A stretch of DNA of 64,000 nucleotides, from NCBI GenBank assembly GCA_015060385.1, contig SUYO01000002.1, forward strand, positions 124,001 to 188,000. Reading direction: 5' to 3'. Positions 42,528-51,488 of this stretch are shown here, one piece after another. Position 1 is the stretch's first letter, and each line of letters starts with the position of its first letter. Under the pieces are notes generated by a model. That model was not told where the DNA came from. It made no database searches and was given only the letters and a program-made list of their open reading frames with translations. The position numbers and the translations under genes were made by a program. Source of the DNA: Bacteroidales bacterium (lineage in GTDB: Bacteria; Bacteroidota; Bacteroidia; Bacteroidales; UBA932).

Positions 42528-44069
42528 TTATTTTGCAAATGCTACTGATCTTGTTTCTCTGATGACGGTGATCTTCACCTGACCAGGGTAGACCATCTCC
42601 TCCTGGATCTTTCTTGCTATTTCAGTTGACAGTGACTCTGCATCCTGGTCTGTAACCTGGTCTGCGCCGACGATCACTCTAAGTTCACGTCCTGCCTGGA
42701 TTGCATATGTCTTGGTTACGCCAGGGTATGACTGAGCGATGTTCTCCATATCCTTGAGCCTCTTGATGTATGACTCGATGACCTCACGGCGTGCTCCCGG
42801 ACGAGCTCCTGAAATTGCGTCTCCGACGAGTACGAGAGGAGCGATGATAGAAGTCATCTCAACTTCTTCGTGGTGAGATCCGATTGCATTGCATATATCA
42901 GGTTTCTCCTTGTACTTTTCGGCGAGCTTCATACCGAGGATTGCATGTGGAAGTTCAGGATCCTCATCTGATACCTTTCCGATATCGTGGAGGAGTCCGG
43001 CACGTTTTGCAGTCTTAGGATTGAGACCGAGTTCTGAAGCCATTGTAGCACAGATGTTTGCCACCTCACGTGCGTGCTGGAGAAGGTTCTGTCCATATGA
43101 TGAACGGTACTTCATCCTACCGATGAGCTTCACGAGTTCGATGTGCATTCCGTGAATTCCGAGGTCGATGCAGGTTCTCTTACCTGTCTCCATGATCTCG
43201 TCCTCAAGCTGCTTCTGTACCTTTGCCACCACTTCCTCGATACGTGCAGGGTGGATACGGCCGTCGATCACGAGCTGATGGAGCGCCAGACGGGCAACTT
43301 CCCTTCTTACCGGATCGAATGCTGAAAGAAGAATTGCCTCAGGAGTGTCATCAACAACGATTTCAACTCCTGTAGCAGCCTCGAGCGCACGGATATTTCG
43401 TCCCTCACGTCCGATGATGCGTCCCTTGATCTCGTCACTTTCGATATGGAATACAGTTACTGCATTTTCGATGGCAGTTTCAGAAGCTGTTCTCTGTATC
43501 GTGTTGATTACGATACGCTTAGCTTCCTTGCTTGCTGTGAGACGGGCCTCGTCCATCATGTCGTTGATATAAGACTGGGCCTGCGTTCTTGCTTCTGCCT
43601 TCATGCTTTCCACAAGCTGGTTCTTGGCCTCTGCTGCAGTCATTCCGGCAATTTCCTCTATCTGTCTGATCGCATCCTGACGAAGCTTTTCATACTCTTC
43701 GGTCTTCCTGGTTGCGATCTCGACCTGAGCCTTGAGGTTCTCCCTGATGGCGTCAGCTTCCTTGTTCTTGCGGCCAAGCTCCGAGTTCTGCTGGTTCAGG
43801 CTGTTCTCCTTCTGCTTCAGACGGTTCTCCACATCGCTGATGTGCTTGTTCTTCTCATTGATGTACTGTTCATGCTCGCTCTTGAGCTGGAGGAACTTTT
43901 CCTTTGCCTGGAAGATCTTCTCCTTCTTGATGCTCTCTGCTTCAAGTTCTGCCTGTTTGATGATGTCTTCCTTTTGTCCTTTCAGAATTATTCTACGGAC
44001 AATTATGTAGGTGGCTAGTGCGAAAGCCGCACTTAATACCCCTGTCAGAATAAGAATTACGATGTTCAT
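42528..44069 (-). CDS. rny: Ribonuclease Y
   Basis: A 513-residue endoribonuclease. It has an N-terminal membrane anchor at about 4-24 ([18 protein letters not shown]), a long coiled coil to about 195, a KH domain with [15 protein letters not shown] near 215-230, and an HD phosphohydrolase domain with [11 protein letters not shown] near 350-365 whose His-Asp pair binds the metal ions. It starts mRNA decay at the membrane. It lies between the putative 6S-like RNA and dsbD, in the order zapA-RNA-rny, which I recall as conserved in Bacteroidota. Confidence 0.97.
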   Translation of the reverse strand: MNIVILILTGVLSAAFALATYIIVRRIILKGQKEDIIKQAELEAESIKKEKIFQAKEKFLQLKSEHEQYINEKNKHISDVENRLKQKENSLNQQNSELGRKNKEADAIRENLKAQVEIATRKTEEYEKLRQDAIRQIEEIAGMTAAEAKNQLVESMKAEARTQAQSYINDMMDEARLTASKEAKRIVINTIQRTASETAIENAVTVFHIESDEIKGRIIGREGRNIRALEAATGVEIVVDDTPEAILLSAFDPVRREVARLALHQLVIDGRIHPARIEEVVAKVQKQLEDEIMETGKRTCIDLGIHGMHIELVKLIGRMKYRSSYGQNLLQHAREVANICATMASELGLNPKTAKRAGLLHDIGKVSDEDPELPHAILGMKLAEKYKEKPDICNAIGSHHEEVEMTSIIAPLVLVGDAISGARPGARREVIESYIKRLKDMENIAQSYPGVTKTYAIQAGRELRVIVGADQVTDQDAESLSTEIARKIQEEMVYPGQVKITVIRETRSVAFAK

Positions 44070-44149
44070 AATGTTTATATATATGGTTTTAGTCGTTCAT
44101 ATTCATGACATCCTCACGTCGGACCATGGTCCTCCTCAGGATGACAAAC

Positions 44150-44338
44150 TAAAAAATGACCAGCCGTTTCACGGAAGCGACTGGTCAGGTAGTTTAATAA
44201 AAGCCGTTAGCCGGTTTGTCAGAAAATCTTAATAAATAAGATTTAGGCTCCGGAATATAGGTTCTGAAATCCTCCGTCCCGCAAAGCGGAATCCCCATGA
44301 AGGGTAACATAGGTCCGTCATCCCCATCCGAGAAGGCC
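44150..44338 (-). ncRNA. ssrS: Probable 6S-like small RNA between zapA and rny
   Basis: The 307-bp spacer between zapA and rny is structured and non-coding. On the minus strand a TATAAT box (44346-44351) is followed by a GC-rich region with GGGGATTCCGC-tttgc-GGGACGGAGGATT, then AAATCTTA-ttta-TAAGATTT and a terminator hairpin at 44157-44187. The position next to zapA is the classic 6S RNA location in proteobacteria, and I recall a 6S-type RNA at this spot in Bacteroidota. The 3' end is uncertain: it could be at the terminator, giving about 190 nt, or near 44222, giving about 117 nt. Identity is inferred from context and structure. Confidence 0.5.
44151..44187 (-). terminator. Terminator hairpin at the end of the small RNA
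   Basis: On the minus strand TGACCAG and CTGGTCA form a stem around an inner CGT...ACG hairpin, followed by six T. Confidence 0.8.
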
Positions 44339-44376
44339 CGGTTACATTATAAATGTTGATTTCAGCAAAAATGTAA

Positions 44377-44673
44377 CTAACGGCTGTTTTTATCAATGTT
44401 TTCAAGATAACCTTCAATCTCCTTGGCAAGCATGGCCTCGCCGTCCGCAAGATCCTTGATCTGCCTGTTCAAGGTTATGTTCGACATGCAGGTGTTGAGT
44501 GCTACAAAGGAAAGTATCTCTATCATTCCCTTGCCGGGGAATCTTTCCTGATATTTCGCAACCATTCTGTTGATGTCGTCTGCTGCCTTCCTTATGACTT
44601 CTTCATGTTCAGGGGAGTTGACCTTCAGCGGATATGAACGGTCAGCTATCTTTATGTTGATGCTTTGTGCCAT
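44377..44673 (-). CDS. zapA: Cell division protein ZapA
   Basis: A 98-residue protein with the ZapA beta-hairpin head (INIKIADRSYPLKVNSPEHEEVIRKAA) and a helical coiled-coil tail. ZapA bundles FtsZ filaments at the division ring. The start lies three bases after the stop of the small coiled-coil gene, so the two are translationally close. The small RNA begins about 40 bp after its stop. Confidence 0.9.
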   Translation of the reverse strand: MAQSINIKIADRSYPLKVNSPEHEEVIRKAADDINRMVAKYQERFPGKGMIEILSFVALNTCMSNITLNRQIKDLADGEAMLAKEIEGYLENIDKNSR

Positions 44674-44676
44674 GTC

Positions 44677-44943
44677 TTATCCCTCCAAAAGTGTAATGCA
44701 CCTGTCAATCTCCTTCATGAGGCTGTTTATCTTCTTCTTCGCTTCAGGACTTCCTGCAGCCTTGAATGCCTCGGCCAGCTTCAGGTTATCAATCTGTCTT
44801 TCTAACTCTGTTATCTGCTTCCTGTAGGTCTCGTTCTGGGTCAGCGCCTGATCGAGGGCGGACTGGAGCCTTGTCCTCTCCATTTTCTCCGCCTCATATG
44901 CGGCAATAAGCCTTTTTATATTCTGCTTTACCTGTTCAAGCAT
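44677..44943 (-). CDS. Small coiled-coil protein next to zapA
   Basis: An 88-residue, almost fully helical protein (MLEQVKQNIKRLIAAYEAEK, then a heptad-rich middle and a C-terminal KKKINSLMKEIDRCITLLEG). It has no known domain that I can name. The close spacing to zapA (three bases) and its form recall ZapB-like partners of the division ring, and a protein of this size is usual at this place in Bacteroidota. The function is inferred from position only. Confidence 0.75.
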   Translation of the reverse strand: MLEQVKQNIKRLIAAYEAEKMERTRLQSALDQALTQNETYRKQITELERQIDNLKLAEAFKAAGSPEAKKKINSLMKEIDRCITLLEG

Positions 44944-45044
44944 TTTACGCCAAATTTAACCTACCCTGCAAAAATAACAAACTGCTTTGATTTCTCAAAA
45001 TAAATTGAGCAAATCAAAGCAGTTAATTGCAGATTATCGTATGA

Positions 45045-45587
45045 TTACAGCTCTTCTACCGCCTTCATACCTTCTTCGATCGCCTGTTTGTTCAGGGCAA
45101 TCAGGTCTGCGTAGCGTGCAGGGATGCATTTTGCAAGACCCTTGTCGATGTTCTCCGAGAGGATGATCGGCTTCATCTTGAGGAATGCTCCCATGACTGC
45201 CATGTTGTACACCTTTGAGTTTCCGACCTGAGCGGCAACGTTGATTGCATCGATCCTGCAGACCTTGATGTCTGTCCTTGTAGGAGGATTGATGATGCCG
45301 TTAGGATCATAGACGAGAAGACCGCCCGGCTTGACCGCGCTTTCGAACTTGTCGAGGGACTGCTGGTTAAGTATGATCGCTGTATCGTACTTTGTCACGA
45401 TAGGGGAGCTGATCTTCTTGTCGCTGATGATTACGCATACATTGGCTGTACCGCCGCGCATTTCGGGTCCGTATGAAGGCATCCATGTCACTTCCATGTC
45501 CTGCATGATCGCGCAGTATGCCAGAATCTTTCCCATTGAGAGGACACCCTGTCCTCCGAATCCTGCTATGATTATTTCCTCTTTCAT
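45045..45587 (-). CDS. 2-oxoacid:ferredoxin oxidoreductase, gamma subunit
   Basis: A 180-residue gamma subunit of the KorC/VorC type (EEIIIAGFGGQGVLSMGKIL at the start, SYGPEMRGGTANVCVIIS near residue 40). It ends the four-gene operon delta-alpha-beta-gamma. The complex oxidises a branched-chain 2-oxoacid or 2-oxoglutarate with CoA, giving an acyl-CoA and reduced ferredoxin. It starts two bases after the stop of the beta gene. Exact substrate preference cannot be read from sequence alone. Confidence 0.93.
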   Translation of the reverse strand: MKEEIIIAGFGGQGVLSMGKILAYCAIMQDMEVTWMPSYGPEMRGGTANVCVIISDKKISSPIVTKYDTAIILNQQSLDKFESAVKPGGLLVYDPNGIINPPTRTDIKVCRIDAINVAAQVGNSKVYNMAVMGAFLKMKPIILSENIDKGLAKCIPARYADLIALNKQAIEEGMKAVEEL

Positions 45588-45589
45588 GA

Positions 45590-46363
45590 TTACTCCTGTT
45601 TTAATACGTCCTTGATGTCACCGAGCGGATACTTAGGGAACATGTTCTCCACCATCCACTTGTTGGCTGCCACAGGGCTCATCTTCCAACCTGAATTACA
45701 TGTCGCAACGATCTCTACGAAAGAGAGTCCGATGCCCTTCTGGCTGTATTCGAAAGCCTTGCGGATTGCTGCCTTAGCCTTGCGTGCGGCACCTGCAGTG
45801 TGGACCGACTGTCTTGTGATGTAGGCAGTTCCGTCCAGCTGTGCGATCATCGGTGCGAGTACGAGCGGGAAGCCGTTGAGCTTTGCGTCACGACCGTATG
45901 GTGTTGTCGCAGTCTTCATTCCGAGGAGGGTGGTAGGAGCCATCTGTCCTCCTGTCATACCGTAGATACCGTTGTTGATGAAGATCACTACGATGTTCTC
46001 TCCGCGGCTGCAGGCATGGATGATCTCCGCAGTACCGATCGACGCGAGGTCGCCGTCTCCCTGGTATGTAAAGACATATTTCTCAGGATTAAGGCGTTTT
46101 GTGGCAGTTGCAAGGGCCGGAGCGCGTCCATGGGCTGCCTGCTGCCAGTCTACATTAAGATAGTTATATGCGAACACCGAGCAGCCTACAGGGCTGATGG
46201 CGATTGTCTCTTCCTGTATGCCCATTTCCTCGATCACTTCAGCCACGAGCTTGTGAACTGTTCCGTGAGAACATCCCGGGCAGTAATGCATCACATTGTC
46301 AGTAAGAATAGGAGTCTTCTTATAGACGATGTTCTCTGGTTTCTTGATATCTTCTATATTCAT
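45590..46363 (-). CDS. 2-oxoacid:ferredoxin oxidoreductase, beta subunit (TPP-binding)
   Basis: A 257-residue subunit with the thiamine diphosphate motif QGDGDLASIGTAEIIHA ending in NNGIYGMTGGQ (residues about 100-140) and the metal-sulfur-type CPGCSHG at 29-35. It carries the catalytic TPP site in the heterotetramer. The gene lies between alpha and gamma with nine-base and two-base gaps. Confidence 0.93.
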   Translation of the reverse strand: MNIEDIKKPENIVYKKTPILTDNVMHYCPGCSHGTVHKLVAEVIEEMGIQEETIAISPVGCSVFAYNYLNVDWQQAAHGRAPALATATKRLNPEKYVFTYQGDGDLASIGTAEIIHACSRGENIVVIFINNGIYGMTGGQMAPTTLLGMKTATTPYGRDAKLNGFPLVLAPMIAQLDGTAYITRQSVHTAGAARKAKAAIRKAFEYSQKGIGLSFVEIVATCNSGWKMSPVAANKWMVENMFPKYPLGDIKDVLKQE

Positions 46364-46372
46364 GGTCTTTCC

Positions 46373-47455
46373 TTATTTCAGATTGTTGAACTTCTTGAAT
46401 GCATCCACGATTTCATCAGGAGTGAAGATGTTTCCTCCCTGCCTGCCGTAGAAGCCTACAGGACATGCTCCGTTGACCGCAAGCTTTACATCGTCCACCA
46501 TCTGACCGAGGTTGAGCTCGATGGTCATCATGCTCTTCACCTGGCCTGAGAGCTCCTGGAGTTTCTTTGTCGGGAACGGGAAGAGGGTGACCGGTCTGAG
46601 AAGACCTGCCTTGATGCCTTCCTCGCGGAGCTGGTCAACGACTGCCTCGCAGATACGTGAAGAGCATCCGAATGCCACGAATACATATTCAGCGTCCTCC
46701 GTCATGTACGTTTCATACTTGACTTCGTTCTCCCTGATGACAGCATACTTGGCTGCGAGTTTCTGGTTGAACTTCTCCTGGACGTCAGATTCGAGGGCGA
46801 GGGAAGTGATCACGTTATATGAACGGTCTGCTGTCTTTCCTGTAGTAGCCCAAGGAGCGATCTTGACGAGCTCCTCCTTTGTCATGCGAGGCTTCTCCGG
46901 ACGAAGCTCGACCTTTTCCATCATCTGTCCCACGATACCGTCGGCAAGGATGATGACAGGGGTGCGGTACTTGAACGCAAGGTCGAATCCCCAGTCAACG
47001 AAATCGTACATATCCTGTGCTGATGCCGGTGCAAGCACGATTGCGTTGTAGTCACCGTGTCCTCCACCCTTCACGCACTGGTTGTAGTCGCTCTGGCTTG
47101 GCTGGATCGTACCAAGTCCCGGACCGCCGCGCTGGCAGTTCACGACTACGCATGGAAGCTCAGCACCTGCAAGGTAGCTGAGTCCCTCGCACATGAGGCT
47201 GATTCCCGGAGAGCTTGATGAGGTCATCACCTTCTTTCCGCAGCATGCGCCACCATAAACCATGTTGATTGAAGATGTCTCACTTTCAGCCTGGAGAACC
47301 ACCATTCCTGTGGTAAGCCAAGGCCTTTCCTTCATGAGAGTCTCCATTACCTCAGACTGCGGAGTGATAGGATATCCGAAATATCCGTCCGCGCCGTTGC
47401 GTATTGCCGATATGGCAATCGCTTCGTTTCCTTTCATCAAAATCTTCTCTGCCAT
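46373..47455 (-). CDS. vorB: 2-oxoacid:ferredoxin oxidoreductase, alpha subunit VorB
   Basis: A 360-residue alpha subunit (VorB/KorA type). It shows NEAIAISAIRNGADGYFGYPITPQSEVME at residues 9-37, the pyrimidine-binding and CoA-pocket region VMTSSSSPGISLMCEGLSYLAGAELPCVVV, and a C-terminal domain from about 250. Bacteroidota genes of this form are annotated as 3-methyl-2-oxobutanoate dehydrogenase subunit VorB; 2-oxoglutarate is an alternative substrate. The five-base gap to the ferredoxin gene supports one transcript. Confidence 0.92.
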   Translation of the reverse strand: MAEKILMKGNEAIAISAIRNGADGYFGYPITPQSEVMETLMKERPWLTTGMVVLQAESETSSINMVYGGACCGKKVMTSSSSPGISLMCEGLSYLAGAELPCVVVNCQRGGPGLGTIQPSQSDYNQCVKGGGHGDYNAIVLAPASAQDMYDFVDWGFDLAFKYRTPVIILADGIVGQMMEKVELRPEKPRMTKEELVKIAPWATTGKTADRSYNVITSLALESDVQEKFNQKLAAKYAVIRENEVKYETYMTEDAEYVFVAFGCSSRICEAVVDQLREEGIKAGLLRPVTLFPFPTKKLQELSGQVKSMMTIELNLGQMVDDVKLAVNGACPVGFYGRQGGNIFTPDEIVDAFKKFNNLK

Positions 47456-47460
47456 ATCTT

Positions 47461-47679
47461 CTAGATTTTAACTCTGTAAACAGTTATCACCGAATCAGGA
47501 CATACGACTGCACAGTTTGAACATCCGATGCATGCGTCTCCTACCATTTCGGCATAATTATAACCTTTGCTGTTGACCGTCTTAGCGAGCTGGATGCTCT
47601 TGGTCGGACAGTTCTCTACACATACTCCGCAGCCCTTGCATTTCTGTGTGTCGACTTCGATTGCTCCTTTGAATGCCAT
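47461..47679 (-). CDS. 2-oxoacid:ferredoxin oxidoreductase, delta subunit (2[4Fe-4S])
   Basis: A 72-residue ferredoxin-like subunit with two complete cluster motifs, CKGCGVCVENCP and CIGCSNCAVVCP. It is the first gene of the operon and passes electrons from the TPP subunit to external ferredoxin. The leader has a well-formed promoter at 47718-47749. Confidence 0.93.
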   Translation of the reverse strand: MAFKGAIEVDTQKCKGCGVCVENCPTKSIQLAKTVNSKGYNYAEMVGDACIGCSNCAVVCPDSVITVYRVKI

Positions 47680-47717
47680 TATCGTTTGATTTAAGAGATG
47701 TTTATTAAAAAATCAAG

Positions 47718-47749
47718 TAAATATACGTTGAATTTATCTAATTCTCAAA
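47718..47749 (-). promoter_or_regulatory. Promoter of the vor operon (-33/-7)
   Basis: On the minus strand TTTG, a 20-bp spacer, then TATATTTA. This is the best -33/-7 pair in the window; the last base of the -7 differs from TAnnTTTG. Confidence 0.6.
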
Positions 47750-47808
47750 TAAAATGTATAAAAAGATCAAAACTTGTAAGTGGTGTGTCATTTGTGCGAA
47801 AATTTATA

Positions 47809-47816
47809 TATCTTTG
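47809..47816 (+). promoter_or_regulatory. -7 promoter box for the amidohydrolase gene
   Basis: TATCTTTG ends 22 bp before the preferred ATG at 47839 and only 10 bp before the ORF track start at 47827. Confidence 0.5.
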
Positions 47817-47838
47817 AAATCTTTAAATGATTCGATCT

Positions 47839-49107
47839 ATGGGAAAGATACTTCTTAAAAATATTGTGACAGAGGGCGTTGTGGCGGACATTCTGATTGA
47901 CGGCAACCATATTGCCGGCATCTTTCCTGCAGGAGCTCAGGATTTCTGCGAAGATGGAGACGTATGTGTGACTGAATGTAGCGGGAAGGTGGCTGTGCCC
48001 GGTTTTGTGAACATGCATACCCACGCCGGTATGTCGATGATGCGTGGCGTAGGCGAAGACATCAAGTTCCATGACTGGCTGGACCGTATCTGGCAGATAG
48101 AGTCCGAGATCGACCCTGAATGGGTTTATCATGCGACGAAGGTAGCATGCCTTGAAATGATAAAGACAGGTACCACTACCTTCAATGACCATTACTGGTA
48201 CATGCCTATGGCTCATAAGGCAGCGGTAGAGATGGGACTTCGTCCTGTGCTTGCTTATGTCATATGCGACAGAAACGACCCGGAAGAGTCGGGGCGTCAG
48301 AAGAAGCAATGTATGGAGATGTACGAAGAGTCGCTGCGATGGAATGACCAGTCGACTTTTGCCGTAGCTGTCCATGCAATATATTCGGTGCGTGAAGAGA
48401 TGATTGTATGGGCTGCTCAATTTGCCAGAGAGAGGGGATTGAAGATACATATACATGTTTCAGAGACCAGCAAGGAGGTAGCGGACTGCAAGGCTCAGCA
48501 TGCAGGAATGTCCCCTGTGGAATATCTTGACAGCCTCGGAGTTCTCGGACCTGACGTCATCGCCGCCCACACACTCTGGCTTTCGGAAGACGACATACGC
48601 ATCCTCGGTGAGAGGGGAGTGACCTGTGTCCATAATGTGAATTCAAACCTCAAGCTCGCCTCAGGCTACAGGTTCCTTTACAACGAGCTTCGTGATGCGG
48701 GTGCGAACATCTGCCTCGGTACGGACGGCTGCGCCTCTTCCAACAACCTCGATATGCTGGAGACGATGAAGACATCAGCGATGATACAGAAGGCATGGAG
48801 AAACGATCCGTCGGCAATGCCTATTGAAGAGATCATGCAGATGGCTACTGCCAATGCCGGCAAGGGGTTGGGGCTCAATATAGGAAAGATTGAAGCCGGT
48901 GCGCTTGCAGACATCCTCATTGTCGATACAGACAATTACAACTTCCTTTCTCCGGGATCCTTTGAAGCCAACCTTATCTATTCAGCCCACTCGGACTGCA
49001 TCGATTCCGTGATATGCAACGGCCGCTTCGTCATGAAGAACAGGGTGGTGCCTGGTGAAAAGGAAATCCTCGCAGAAGCAAGAAAAGTATTGAATAAAAT
49101 ATCATAA
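47839..49107 (+). CDS. Amidohydrolase, MtaD/SsnA-like (COG0402)
   Basis: A 422-residue metal-dependent deaminase-type hydrolase; the start at [13 protein letters not shown] is chosen from promoter spacing. The metal site is complete: HTHAG near residue 65, HIHVSET near 210, HTLWLSEDD near 245, and [12 protein letters not shown] near 295. The family includes S-adenosylhomocysteine/5'-methylthioadenosine deaminases and chlorohydrolases. The purine nucleoside phosphorylase gene starts four bases after its stop, which supports a nucleoside substrate and a purine-salvage unit. Substrate is inferred. Confidence 0.85.
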   Translation: MGKILLKNIVTEGVVADILIDGNHIAGIFPAGAQDFCEDGDVCVTECSGKVAVPGFVNMHTHAGMSMMRGVGEDIKFHDWLDRIWQIESEIDPEWVYHATKVACLEMIKTGTTTFNDHYWYMPMAHKAAVEMGLRPVLAYVICDRNDPEESGRQKKQCMEMYEESLRWNDQSTFAVAVHAIYSVREEMIVWAAQFARERGLKIHIHVSETSKEVADCKAQHAGMSPVEYLDSLGVLGPDVIAAHTLWLSEDDIRILGERGVTCVHNVNSNLKLASGYRFLYNELRDAGANICLGTDGCASSNNLDMLETMKTSAMIQKAWRNDPSAMPIEEIMQMATANAGKGLGLNIGKIEAGALADILIVDTDNYNFLSPGSFEANLIYSAHSDCIDSVICNGRFVMKNRVVPGEKEILAEARKVLNKIS

Positions 49108-49111
49108 TAAT

Positions 49112-49939
49112 ATGGATCCAAGAGTTGAGAAGATCATGAAGGCTGCAGAGTATATTGCGGCAAAACTGGATGGAAAGAAACCTTTTGCAGGCATCGTGCT
49201 GGGAAGCGGTCTCGGCAAGCTTGCTGACAAGATTGCCGACCCTGTAGTCATTCCGTACAAGGAGATTCCGGGTTTCCCGGTCTCGACTGCGGTAGGACAC
49301 AAGGGTAATTTCATCGCTGGAGAACTTGGCGGAAAATTCGTTGTCGCCATGCAGGGCAGGTTCCATTATTATGAAGGTTATCCTATGGAGCTTGTGACTC
49401 TGCCGATCAGAGTGATGAAGGTCCTCGGCATACAGTATCTTTTCGTGTCAAATGCGGCCGGAGGAGTGAACTTCGATTTCAAGGTAGGAGATCTCATGGT
49501 CATCACCGATCATATCAGTCATCTTCCTAATCCTCTCATCGGACCAAACATGGATGAGTTCGGACCTCGCTTCCCAGATATGACCCGTCCGTATGACAAG
49601 CAGCTCAGGATGAGAGCTTTCGAACTTGCTGCAGGCCTTGGTTACGAGCTCAAGAGCGGAGTCTATTTCGCCAGCACCGGTCCTACTTATGAGACTCCTG
49701 CAGAATACAAGTACTACAGGCTTATCGGAGCGGATGCCGTAGGAATGTCCACCATTCCTGAGGTCATCGTGGCAAGACATTCGTCCATCCCTGTTTTCGG
49801 CATGTCGGTCATTACTAATGAAGCGCATGACGATTATGCGGAAGACTATGTAAACGACGGCGACGACGTTGTCGTTGCCGCCAACGCCGCCGCCGATAAG
49901 ATGACGACCCTCTTTACTAAGATCATCGAGTCGCTTTAG
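49112..49939 (+). CDS. Purine nucleoside phosphorylase (trimeric type)
   Basis: A 275-residue PNP I family enzyme. It has [13 protein letters not shown] near residues 27-39 for phosphate, [12 protein letters not shown] near 83-94, [21 protein letters not shown] near 111, and [27 protein letters not shown] near 190-215, where Glu and Asn/Asp bind the base. It splits purine nucleosides with phosphate to base and ribose 1-phosphate. It is co-transcribed with the amidohydrolase and overlaps the end of the M28 peptidase gene by four bases in convergent orientation. Confidence 0.94.
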   Translation: MDPRVEKIMKAAEYIAAKLDGKKPFAGIVLGSGLGKLADKIADPVVIPYKEIPGFPVSTAVGHKGNFIAGELGGKFVVAMQGRFHYYEGYPMELVTLPIRVMKVLGIQYLFVSNAAGGVNFDFKVGDLMVITDHISHLPNPLIGPNMDEFGPRFPDMTRPYDKQLRMRAFELAAGLGYELKSGVYFASTGPTYETPAEYKYYRLIGADAVGMSTIPEVIVARHSSIPVFGMSVITNEAHDDYAEDYVNDGDDVVVAANAAADKMTTLFTKIIESL

Positions 49940-51477
49940 TCCGCGTACAGTCCCTCACGACTGAGAATATGGTCAAGATTTGCAAGGCCGTAAAGGATTA
50001 CGGCCGTGCATGTCGCAGTATGTTCCTGATACTCGGGGATGCTTTTGTTGTATGTATCCCTCTCGGTGTGCCATATCTCGTCATAGCTGAAGTTATATCC
50101 CTTGGGATCCCTGAGATTGAAGCCTATCGTAGGGACTCCCTCCATAGCGAAATAAGCATGGTCAGAGCCTCCCGCACTTGTCGGTCTTGGTCTTGGATCT
50201 CCCTGACGCTTTTCCACAGTGAAAGTGAATTCAGGATGAGCATCCTTGAGCGGTTCGCTGACCTTTACGAAATCTTCGTACATGGCTTCAGGAACGGTTA
50301 CTCCTGCGCTTAGGAACGGAGTATAGTCCCTGTTGAAATAGTTTGATATCTTGTTCATGTCCACTGTTCCGCTCTGTACGAAATATTTGCTGCCGAGAAG
50401 CCCGAATTCCTCACCTGCCCACAGGCAGAACAGAATGCTTCTTTCAGGCTTTCCGCCCGCTTCGGCGATAAGGCGTGCCGCTTCCATTACAGGGGCCACA
50501 CCGCTTCCGCAGTCCACTCCTCCTGTAGCAACATCATATGCATCAAGGTGACCTCCTGCAAGGACATATTCGTCAGGATACTTGCTTCCCCTGATCACTC
50601 CTATCACATTGTGGTATTTCACAGGTCCCATTCTGAAGTGGTTCCTGATGTCGAATTCAAGCTGGAAATATTCCCTTCTGGCTACCATTTCTTCGATGAC
50701 CTCGTACTGCTGTCCGTCAAGCTTGATGTCAGGTACGGCCGGCAGGTTGTCGAAGGTCATCTGATCGAGGTTCTTCCTGTCGTAGAGTGCTCTGATAGGG
50801 ACTTCAGAAGACTGGATGATGCCGAGGATTCCAGCCTCCACCATCTGTCTGTAGAACATTGCAGGCTCATATTTCCTTGGAATCATTTCGGTTTCGCCTT
50901 TCATCCTTGCCTCGCGGTTCTTTCTGTCTATCTCCATATTCTCGGCAATGGCAGCATTGCGTATGCTGTCTCCCTTTTCCGTCCAGTCGACAGGATAGCC
51001 GTTATTGGTACCTCCGATGAGTACCCAGGCGCCCTTGAGGCTTTCCTTCATGTTGTTGAATTCAGCTTGTGTGAGCGGCTCCTTCAATACATGTCCTCTC
51101 TGCACTCCCTTGGTTCCTACAGTGTACGAAGGCGTTGCAAAATGGAGGTTCATTCCGTTCCCGCCGAGCATTCTTCCGAACCATGGTCCGCGGTTGAAGC
51201 CAACAGGAACCTCCCCGACCTCCTGCACCCATACTTCCAGACCCCATTGCTCGAACATCGATTCACACCATTCCACTGCATTGTCATATGCATTGGAACC
51301 GATCAGTCTGCCGCCGATCCTGTTAGACAGCACGTCAAGATGTTCCATCGTACGGTTGTCGGTGTTTCCTGTCTCTATGATCTTTTCGACCACCTGATCG
51401 TGTCTGGTTTTAGCTGTCGATAAATGCGCAGCAGCAAGCAGGCAGACGAGGATTGCGATTCTTCCAGTTCGTTTCAT
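49936..51477 (-). CDS. M28 family metallopeptidase, secreted
   Basis: A 513-residue protein with signal peptide ([22 protein letters not shown]), a protease-associated-like insert at about 130-250, and an M28 zinc peptidase domain. The zinc ligands are in [19 protein letters not shown] near 320, [13 protein letters not shown] near 365, and GGSDHAYF near 450. Such enzymes are aminopeptidases or carboxypeptidases of the Bacteroidota periplasm. The gene is downstream of the MBL fusion gene by 11 bp, so they may be co-transcribed. Confidence 0.92.
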   Translation of the reverse strand: MKRTGRIAILVCLLAAAHLSTAKTRHDQVVEKIIETGNTDNRTMEHLDVLSNRIGGRLIGSNAYDNAVEWCESMFEQWGLEVWVQEVGEVPVGFNRGPWFGRMLGGNGMNLHFATPSYTVGTKGVQRGHVLKEPLTQAEFNNMKESLKGAWVLIGGTNNGYPVDWTEKGDSIRNAAIAENMEIDRKNREARMKGETEMIPRKYEPAMFYRQMVEAGILGIIQSSEVPIRALYDRKNLDQMTFDNLPAVPDIKLDGQQYEVIEEMVARREYFQLEFDIRNHFRMGPVKYHNVIGVIRGSKYPDEYVLAGGHLDAYDVATGGVDCGSGVAPVMEAARLIAEAGGKPERSILFCLWAGEEFGLLGSKYFVQSGTVDMNKISNYFNRDYTPFLSAGVTVPEAMYEDFVKVSEPLKDAHPEFTFTVEKRQGDPRPRPTSAGGSDHAYFAMEGVPTIGFNLRDPKGYNFSYDEIWHTERDTYNKSIPEYQEHTATCTAVILYGLANLDHILSREGLYAD

Positions 51478-51488
51478 GACAGTTCAGG

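Noticed and set aside
45800-46549. 249-residue plus-strand ORF
   Set aside because: Antisense across the vor beta and alpha genes.
50548-51423. 291-residue plus-strand ORF
   Set aside because: Antisense shadow of the M28 peptidase gene.
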